The notes beneath the pieces are model-generated. The model saw only the letters and a list, made by a program, of their open reading frames with translations, did not search any database and was not told where the DNA came from. From positions 1 through 64,000 of the forward strand of contig NZ_JAFRSC010000025.1 in assembly GCF_017427765.1 (NCBI RefSeq): a stretch of 64,000 bases of DNA, read 5' to 3'. Shown here one piece after another: positions 8,141 through 18,500 of the stretch; position 1 is the stretch's first letter, and every line of letters begins with the position of its first letter. The DNA comes from Methanobrevibacter sp. (lineage in GTDB: Archaea > Methanobacteriota > Methanobacteria > Methanobacteriales > Methanobacteriaceae). Made by a program: the position numbers and the translations under genes.

Positions 8141-8974
8141 ATGAACTTAAACTCTAAAATATTAAAATTATCCATACTATTTATGTTAATTTTAGTATTG
8201 ATTCCAGCAGCTAGCGCTATGGATTCAGAAGGATCTTTTTACCAGGAGTATGAAGTCCAGGAGTGCGAGGAAGTTGTCGAAGAGTATACTAACTATGAAG
8301 TTGAATATACTCAATCTGACGTGTCTTCCCAAACAGATTATGAGGAAGCTGATTTTATAGACAATTCAAATACTGATCAGCCAGCAGATCAAAATGAAGA
8401 CGCTGTCGAAATTGCAGAATTGAACTTGGATTCTGCCCCAGAAACTCAGGATATTGTTGATCAGAATATGGATGACATTGATATTGAACTTCCATCCAAT
8501 GATGTAGATAATATAGTGAACAATATCGATGAGACTAGTAATGATGAATTGACATATAAAACAATTAGTGTTAATTATCAAGGTTCAATTTTTATTTCAA
8601 AATATGATACAACTTTTAATTATAATTTAATTAATCAAATATTATATACTGGAATGACGACGAACTTTAAGTCCACGAGCTTAAAACGCAGTGTACTTAA
8701 GGTACTGGAATTGAAAAATAATCTTTTAACTAAACAAGATATGCAGATGTTTTTAGATGAAAATGAGATTGATGAGATAGACGACATTATCGTCTGCATA
8801 AATAATACCAGCACTGATTTTGCATACAGTATTGATAATTCCATTATTGGTGATGAATGCAGTATCTTTTTCATTGGTAACTCTTGTTTTTTAAAATTTT
8901 ATCCTTGTTTTGATGCTATTTTTTGTTGTAAACCTTTAACCGTTGAACATTTTTTGCGTGGTGATTTTTCGTGA
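8141..8974 (+). CDS. Secreted protein paralogous at its N-terminus to the 6705 gene; C-terminus probably eroded
   Basis: A 277-residue protein starting at ATG 8141 with an AAAGGTG ribosome binding site 6-7 nt upstream; an in-frame GTG at 8132 overlaps that site and is less likely. The signal peptide MNLNSKILKLSILFMLILVL then PAASA is nearly the same as that of the 6705 protein. A long acidic Glu/Asp/Gln-rich spacer and a small unrecognised domain (about residues 145-235) follow. The last 40 residues are hydrophobic and Cys/Phe-rich (FLKFYPCFDAIFCC) and lack the HATGNP-type anchor. That suggests a truncated or frame-altered surface protein. Function unknown. Confidence 0.6.
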   Translation: MNLNSKILKLSILFMLILVLIPAASAMDSEGSFYQEYEVQECEEVVEEYTNYEVEYTQSDVSSQTDYEEADFIDNSNTDQPADQNEDAVEIAELNLDSAPETQDIVDQNMDDIDIELPSNDVDNIVNNIDETSNDELTYKTISVNYQGSIFISKYDTTFNYNLINQILYTGMTTNFKSTSLKRSVLKVLELKNNLLTKQDMQMFLDENEIDEIDDIIVCINNTSTDFAYSIDNSIIGDECSIFFIGNSCFLKFYPCFDAIFCCKPLTVEHFLRGDFS

Positions 8975-9513
8975 ATTGCTTCGGACTTTTTTGTGGAAAT
9001 TTTGCTGTTGAATGTGTGAGTACTCTATCTTTGATGATGGATGCACCTCAATCAGGGGTCAATCTGATAAAAATTAAGTAACTATAGCCCATTCAATTGT
9101 TTTAAATCGCTAAATGGTTTAAAGTGGTTGACTATAGGCATTTTGATAATATGCAATTATCAGATCAGTTATTTTAAATCGGTAAATGGTTTTTATATGG
9201 CTGGTTTACAAAAGTTATTTCAATTCAAATATAGTATATTAGAGAATATATTATATGCAAGTATATTTTATACTAGTTCTATTTGACTAGGGCTAGTTTG
9301 GGTAGGTATTCTAATTTATTTTTTAGAATTTTACCAAATTTTTCTATTTTTTGCTATTTTTCCGAAACATTTATATATGGATTAATTATATATTATAGGG
9401 TAGTGTAGAAGTACACTTCTTTCATAAATTCTATTTTTTTATATTATTGGTACACGTTTTTTCTCATGAAAAGCGAATTTCAAAAAAATTTGAAATTCAT
9501 ATGAGGTAAAAAC
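8975..9513. other. Intergenic region with imperfect direct repeats and the promoter of the giant adhesin
   Basis: About 540 bp. Two imperfect copies of a 24-mer (TTGTTTTAAATCGCTAAATGG-type) occur near 9098-9122 and 9169-9192. A TATA-like TTTATATATGG lies near 9369-9379, implying a leader of about 110 nt before the adhesin ATG. The ribosome binding site is TGAGGT just before 9514. A short ORF starting at 8971 continues the degenerate end of the upstream gene but has no recognisable product. Confidence 0.4.
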
Positions 9514-12500
9514 ATGAAAATTAATGCGAAATTTTTAGTCGTCGCTTTTATTCTGGCGATCTTTTCAGTAGGTGTTGTTGCAGCTAGTGAAGACGTTGGC
9601 CTAGAATCAAGCGAGTTAACTCAAGTTCCACATGAACAGGTTGTTTCAGTTTCTGAGCCAACAGTTCCGGAAGTTGAAACGACAAATTATGAGACGTCTG
9701 CTAATGATATTAATAATGAAATATCTGTAAGTTCAGACAAAAATGTAACTGATTCTTATTCAAAAGAATCTTTAAAACAGAGTAAAAAGGGAGAATCATT
9801 GTTGGGAGCATCTAATGATGAAGAAGTATTAAGTGCTACCCACTATTTGTCTGGTAATACTTTCGCTGATCTTCAAAATGCAATAAATAATGCACAGGCT
9901 GGAGATATAATCGATTTACAGGGCAAAACTATATCTGGATACAGATCATTGAGTTGTAATAAAAATATTATTATAGCGAATGGTAATTTGGATGGAAATG
10001 ATTATTTGGCCGCATATAATTTCCAAAATTGTAAGTTGGAAAATTTAACATTATCAAACTTCCATATGAGCTGGGGTGCATCAATTAATTATTGTACATT
10101 AAATAATGTTGCTTTCAATAATTTTTTAACAGATAAGGGTTGTACCTTTGCAATTAGATACTGTAATTTGGAAAGTGTTAACTTTACTAATTGTCATTCA
10201 TTAATGCCTGCTGATCCAGAAGGAGAAGACTTTGAAACAGGTGTAATGATTGTTACTTATGGTTCTAATTATAATAACTGTTATTTTACTAATTGTTCAA
10301 CAAATAGACATTCCGGTGCAATTTGTGTAGCTGGAAGTCCGGGCAACACTGCAAATATTACAAATTGTGTATTTTATAATTGTTCATCCGGTGTAGGTGG
10401 AGCAATTTATTTACATGGTACAGGACTTACAGAAAATCATCACAGTAATATTATTAACTGTTCATTTATAGATTGTAAAGCTACAGAATATGGTGGTGCA
10501 ATTGGTTCTAGTCAGGATTATTTAAATATTGAAAATTGTGATTTTTATAATAATAGTGCTAAAAAAGGAGGCGCTATTATGGTTGGAGGTATCACACATG
10601 GTTTAGATGGAGATAATTCCGAAGGTCACAATAATTTATTAAATAATTGTTCTTTCTTCAATAACATTGCTACTGAAGAAGGTGGTGCAGTTCACATTAC
10701 CGGGGACAATAATGAAGCTATAAATTGTGTTTTTGATGATAACTTTGCTCATAGTGGTAACGGTTCAGCTATTTACGTTTATGGTGTAAATGCTTCTGTT
10801 TATGATTCAAATTTCACCAATCATGACTGTGCAAGAGGAACTGTTTATATCTATGGTGAAAATTCAACCATTCAGGGTTCCTTTTTTGAAAACAACACAG
10901 CTTCCAAAGGCGGCGCTGGTGTTTATATTTTTGGAAACAATACCTTTTTGGATAATAATGTCTTTAACGGAAATAATGCTACAATTCACGGTGGTGCAAT
11001 TCACACCCACGGTAACAATGCAATAATTTCAAATTCAGTGTTTACAAATAACAATGTACTTCCTAATGTCACTGACAAATCTCAGGGGTTAGGTGGAGCT
11101 ATCTATATTCATGGAGACAATAATTTAATTTACAACTCCAATTTTACTGGAAACACTGCTCGTAACGGATCTGCAATCTATAATAATGGGGATAATTTCA
11201 CTATTGAAAATGGTAATTTCCTAAACAATCAGGCTTGGAGTTATATTATCATTATAATTACAGATCCTCCTTCACCTATGTATTACAATGAAACTCAAGA
11301 GGTAAAAGTCAATTTAACAATGATTGGTGGAGACAATATTATCAACGCTATTCACAATGCTGAAGATCCAAACCAGATTTATCTCTACAATGTAACTTAT
11401 TATCATTCCACAACCAACACTACACGTACCACTTCCCAAGAGGAAATTCACCCTAGAGACGGTGTTGAAAATAGTGAAGGTGGAAAATATATATATCAGG
11501 ATGACCGTGAGGATTTACAGGTTATTAATGTTGTTGTAACTCGTGATAGTGATAATAAAGTAATTCTTAATACTACTGGAGATGATTTAAGAACTGGTCT
11601 TTATGGTAATGTTACTGTAACATTGGACCCTATATTGTTCGCCGGAAATTATACAATTTTTGCAGAACACCCTGATGATGAAAACTACACTGCTATTTCA
11701 AATACAACTCACTTTGAAATTCTTCCTCATGTTGATGTAAGTGTTACCAAAACCAGTAATAAGGATGTTTATATTGTTGGTGAAGAGGCAATATTCACAA
11801 TAGTTGTTAGAAATGTGGGAAGTAATGCAACCAATGTAACTGTAAGGGATATTCTTCCTGATTCTTTAACATTTGTTTCAGCGGTAGCTACTCAGGGAAC
11901 TTATGATTCTTCAACAAATATCTGGTCAGTAGGAGACATGACAAACGGATCATCTAAAACTTTAACTTTAACAGTTACAACCACAGAAATCGGCAGCTTT
12001 GACAATGTTGTTAATGTAACTAGCAACGAAAAAGATTGGAATTTATCAAATAACGTTGCAAACAAAACCATTAAGGTAGATATATACTACACCAAGGAAG
12101 CTAACGTTACAAACACTTCTGCCGGTGAATATTTCGAATATTATTTAAGCGTCTACAATGTCGGTGATTCCACATATAGCCAGACTTTAAGAATTCGTGA
12201 TGTTTTACCTGAAGGTGTTCAATATACTGGCATCTATAATTTGCAGGGCGCTGACTTAATCACATACATTAATTATGGATTTGAACAGATTTGGGAAATC
12301 ACTAATATTTCTAAAGGCACACATGCAATAATCACAATTAAGGTTAAAGCACTTAAAGATGGTGTCTGGAACAATACCATGTATGTATGGAATTTCCCTC
12401 CAGTAAATGCAACCGTTAATGTATCTTCCAACGCTGATTTACGTGTTATTAAAGAAGTTTCAGTTAAAAATACTAAAAATGGTGATTTAATCAACTGGAC

Positions 12501-15500
12501 CATCTTTGTTAAAAACGAAGGTCCAAGTATAGCTATGGGCGCATATGTTGATGATATATTGCCGGCCGGATTGGAAATTTACGGAATGTCTGTCGCTTCT
12601 AAAGGCGGATATGATAGAGACAATGGTAGATGGACTATCGGTGATATGGCTGTTGGTGAAATCCAGACTTTAACAATAACTACTAGAGTAACAGTTTCCA
12701 ATGCCAACATTACTAATGAAGCTACTGTTAACAGTACAACTCCAGATCCAAATCCTAAAAACAATTACGATAATGAAACCACTGAAGTAACTCCTGAAGG
12801 GGACGTCGGTGTTGAAAAAACTGTTTCAGTTCACGATGTAAATCATGGGCAAATTGTCTATTGGACAATTGTGGTTACTAATTACGGTCCTGATACAGCT
12901 ACTGGCGTATTTGTAACTGATGTATTGCCAACTGGTTTACAGTATATTAATTCAACTAAAAGTAAAGGTAAGGATTATAATCCTGTAACCGGTAATTGGA
13001 ACATTGGAAACTTAGCTAAAGGCGAAAATGCTACTTTAACTATTTACACCAGAGCAGTCGATCATAATGTATTAATTAATAATATAGCTACTGTAAACAG
13101 CACATCAATAGATACAAATCCAAATAATAATAAAGATGATGACTACATTAACATCGGCCCTGAAGCAGATTTAGAGCTAGTCAAAGTTGTAAACAAACAT
13201 GAAGTTATAAAAGGTGACATTGTAATTTGGACAATTACTGTTATTAATCACGGTCCGAATGATGCAATTGATGCATATGTGGAAGACCTTTTACCTAAAG
13301 GTTTAGAATTTATTTCATCTTCTTCTCCAAGAAGATATGATAATAATACTGGCAGATGGGATATTGGACACTTATCCAATGGTTCTAATGCAACTCTAAC
13401 TATCGTGACAAGAGTTTTAGCTTCTAATGAAATTATTAAAAATTATGCTATTACCAATTCATCTACTTATGACCCAGACCCTTATAATAATAATGATGAA
13501 GACGGTATTACAGTGAAAACTGAAGCTGACGTGGGTATTATTAAAATAGTATCTAATAAAACAGCTCATTATGGTGACACCGTAATATGGACAGTCAATG
13601 TTACAAATTATGGTCCAAACGTGGCTGAAAATGTCGTTGTAACCGATTTATTGCCTGCTGGTTTAATAATTATTGGTTCTCCATCACACAGTCAAGGACA
13701 TGTGTATGTAGACGGTTCAGGTAACGGAATTTGGAACATCGGTAATTTAGCAGTTAATGAAAGTGTTTCAGCTATAATTAACTCTAAAATCAATACAACC
13801 GATACTACTATAATCAATGTTGTAAAAGTAAATACTACTTCCCATGATCCAAATCCATCAAATGATATTGCGGAAAACAGGACTGTAATTCCTCCTGAAG
13901 CTGATGTTGAAGTAATTAAAACAGTTAATAATGTAACTCCAAATAAAAATGATACAATTGTTTGGACTATAACCGTTATTAACCACGGTCCGGATGTGGC
14001 TGAAAATGTTATTGTAACTGATATCTTGCCTGCTGGTGTGGAATATGTATCACATCAAGGTTCATATCACCGCAGCACTGGAGTATGGGATGTCGGTAGC
14101 TTAGCACATAAAGAATCAAAAACTCTAAACATTACCACAAAAGTTGTTGACACTGGTAAAATAACAAATGAAGTGAACGTAACCACTACAACTTACGATA
14201 CAGATTTAACAAACAATTATGACAACGAAACTATTGATGTACCTGCAATCGCTGATTTGGTAATTACCAAGGAGGTTTCAAATAAGACTCCTAAATTCGG
14301 TGATTTGATTAACTGGACTATTACAGTTACCAACAACGGACCTAACAATGCAAGAAATGTTGTCGTTAATGATAAATTGCCTAAAGGTTTAATTTATGTA
14401 ACTCATAATGCTACCAAAGGTTTATATGATTCCGTACAGGGAATCTGGCAAATCGGTGATGTGTTGCACTTTGGAAGTGAAAGAATAATCATTACTACCC
14501 GTGTAAACGTTACCAACACTACTATTACTAACGTGGCTGTTGTAACTTCAACTACTCCGGATTCCAATGAAACCAACAACAAGGCTAACAATACCACTAC
14601 TATAGGTCCTGTTGCTGATGTGGCTATTGAAAAATTGGTAAATAATCACGGTCCTAAAAAAGGAGATAATATTGTCTGGACTATTATTGTAACCAACAAC
14701 GGTCCTGATGTGGCTGTTAATGCTGTTGCAACTGATGTTTTACCTGCTGGTTTAATTTTCGTTAGTGCTACTGGTGATGGTAGTTACGACAATAAAACTA
14801 ATTTATGGACTATAGGCGACATTGAAAATAAGGCAACAAGAGTATTATATATTACAACAAAAGTGAATGTTACAAAAGCAGTAATTACAAACACTGTTAA
14901 TGTTACTTCAGACACTCCTGATTCTGATGATTCTAACAACGAAGACAATGAAACCATTGATGTAGGTCACGAAACTGATTTAAAAATAGTTAAAACAGTA
15001 TCTAATTCCACTCCAAAATCCGGAGATGAAATTACCTGGAACATTACTGTTTTCAATCTAGGTCCTGATGATGCTATTGAAACTGTTGTTAATGATAAAC
15101 TGCCTGCAGGTTTGATTTGGATTGGAGATGACAGTAACGGTGCATATAACCACATTACCGGAATATGGAACATCGGAACCTTAGCTCATCACACCAATGT
15201 GACTTTGTTAATCAGAACCTTGGTAAATGTTTCAGGTGTAAGCATTACAAACATTGCTAATGTAACCACCGACACTCACGATACCAATGAGTCAAACAAC
15301 GAAGACAATGATACCATTGATGTTCCTGCAGATCCGAAAGCAGATTTATCAATCGTTAAAGAGGTTTCAAACAAGACTCCTCACAAAGGAGATGAAATAA
15401 CTTGGACTATTACTGTAACCAATAACGGTCCTGATACAGCATACAATGTAACTGTAACTGATAAATTGCCTGCTGGTTTGGTTTATAAAACTGATGACTC

Positions 15501-18500
15501 AAACGGAAAATACAATAAAACAACTGGCATATGGACTATTGGAGAATTGGCTAACACAAAATCTGTAAGTTTGGTAATCACTACCCTGGTAAACATTACC
15601 AACACTACTATTACTAATGTAGCTAACGTAACTTCAACTACTCCTGACCCTAATGATGAAAACAACAAAGCAAACAACAACACAACTGTAGCTCCTGAAG
15701 CTGATTTGGAAATTGTCAAATTGGTATCCAACACTACTGTTAAGAAAGGCGACATCATAACATGGACTATTGTTGTAACAAACAAAGGTCCGGATGCTGC
15801 ATTGAATGTATATGTGAGAGATGAATTGCCTAATGGATTAATATTAAACGGCTATTCAAAAACTAAAGGATTGTTTGATACCGATTCTTTCACCTGGTTT
15901 ATTCCTAGTTTGGCTAAAGGCGAATCACAGAATTTAACCTTAAGGACTTTGGTAAACGTTACCAACAGAACTTTAGTCAACACTGCAAATGTTACAAACG
16001 ATGTTTATGACCCTAACAAGACCAACAACGAAGCGAACAACAATACTACTGTAGTTCCTGAAGCTGACCTTGAAGTTATCAAGACAGCTATGAATTCAAC
16101 TGTGAAAAAAGGAGATGTTCTAGGTTGGAACATTACCATTATCAATCACGGTCCGGACACTGTATCTGAGATTTCAATAGCTGATAAAGCTCAAACAGGA
16201 TTGATATTTGTTGATTTACACGGTAGATTAATTAACGGACAGGTAGTAACTGATAAAATTAAAGTCAATTTGCAGGCCGGAGAGTCAATGACAATTTATG
16301 TCGTTACTTTGGTTAATGCGTCAAATGTCAATTTGACTAATGAAGTTGATGTAAAAGGAGATATTTATGATCCTAACCCAGAAAACAACTATGACAATGA
16401 TACTGTTGAAGTTCTTCCAAGAGCTGACATTGTTGTAGAAAAGACTGTTTCATCAAATGTAACCAGAAAAGGTGAGGAAATTACCTGGACTATTACTGTA
16501 ACCAATAACGGTCCTGATACTGCTGTTAATACCAGAGTGACTGATAAGTTGCCTAAAGGTGATTTAATCTACAATGGTCATAAGGCTGATGTGGGTAATT
16601 ATGATCCTGAAAGCGGTGTCTGGATTGTTGGTGATTTGGCCAGCGGCGTTTCAAAAACATTGACAATCAAGACTATTGTAAACATTACAAACAAGACTAT
16701 CATTAACGTTGCTAACGTAACCAGTGATACTCCTGGAAACAAAACCAACGACACTGACAATACAACTTCTGAGCCTAAAGCTGATTTGGTTGTTGTAAAA
16801 GAAGTATCCAATAAAAACCCAATATTTGGCGAAGAGATTACATGGACTGTTACTGTAACCAACAAAGGTCCTGATGTGGCAGTAAATGCCAAAGTAACAG
16901 ATAAATTGCCTGATGGTTTGATATTCGTTAAATCAAATGGTAATTATAATGCAACTACTGGCGTTTGGACTGTCGGTGATTTGGCTAATGGTGAAAGTAA
17001 ATCTTTAGTAATAACCACTCGTGTTAACATTACTAATGCAACCATTGAAAATATTGCTAATGCAACCAGTGACACTCCTGGAAACAATACTCCTGGAAAC
17101 AATACAACTGATGTAGGTTCAATTGCTGATTTGGAAGTAGTTAAATTGGTATCCAACACTACAGCCAAAACAGGTGAAATTATCACCTGGACTATTATTG
17201 TTACCAACAATGGTCCTGATGCTGCTAAAAACGTGAATGTGACTGATAAGTTACCTGCAGGATTGACTTATAAGACTCATAAGGCAGATTATGGTGTTTA
17301 TGATCCTTCACAGGGTATTTGGGTCATCGGTGATATGGCTAAAGGTCAGTCATACAAATTAACTATTAACACTATTGTGGACATTGTTAACGGCACTATT
17401 GAAAATGTTGCTGTTGTAAACTCATCCACTCCGGATAACAACACTGACAACAATAAGGCTAACAATAACACTACTGTTAATGAAAACGCTGATTTGGTAA
17501 TCGTTAAAGAGGTTTCAAATAAGGCTCCTCACAAGGGAGACACTATTACATGGACTGTAACTGTAACCAACAATGGACCTTCCGAAGCTAAAAACGTAAA
17601 AGTAACAGATAAATTACCTGAAGGATTAGTATTTAAAGGTTCAAATGGTGCTTACGACCCTGAAACCGGTGTATGGACTGTTGGTGATTTAGCAAACGGC
17701 AAATCCGTAAGTTTAGTAATAACCACTATTGTAAATATTACCAATAAGACTATTACTAATGTTGCTAACGTAACCTCTGATACTCCTGATTCAAATAAAA
17801 CCAATAATGAAGCAAACAATACTACTGATGTTGCTCCTGAAGCTGATTTGGAAGTAATAAAAACTGTAAGCAATTCAACTCCTAAAAAAGGAGATATTAT
17901 CATTTGGACTATTATTGTTACCAACAATGGTCCTGATGCTGCAGTCAATGTAAGAATAGTTGATACAATTCCTGAAGGACTTTTAGTTGTTGGCGATGCA
18001 ATGACTAAAGCTACAAAAGAAGTTGTCATTGAAATTCCTAAACTTGATGCTGGAAAATCAGCCGAGTTTACAATTAAGACAGTGGTCAACGTTACCAACG
18101 CAACTTTAAGAAATGTTGTTGTAGCTAATTCAAATACATACGATCCAAATGAAACCAACAACAAGGACAATGAAACTGCTGAAGTGCCTGCAGAAGCTGA
18201 TTTGGAAATCATCAAATTGGTATCCAACTCCACTGCTCACAAAGGTGACATTATCGTCTGGACTGTTAAAGTAACAAACAACGGTCCTGATGTTGCTGAA
18301 AAAGTATATGTAAATGATATCTTGCCTAACGGATTGGTTTACAAAGCTCACAATGCAAATAAAGGATTGTTCGATTCAAACAAATTGGTATGGTTCATTG
18401 AATCTTTAGCTAATGGAGAGACTCAAACATTAACCATTGAAACTTTAGTAAATACTACTAACACTAAAATTACAAACATCGTTAATGTAACTTCAGATAC

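Noticed and set aside
8971-9081. 36-codon ORF overlapping the end of the 8141 gene
   Set aside because: It has no own ribosome binding site, no recognisable sequence, and lies in degenerate DNA.
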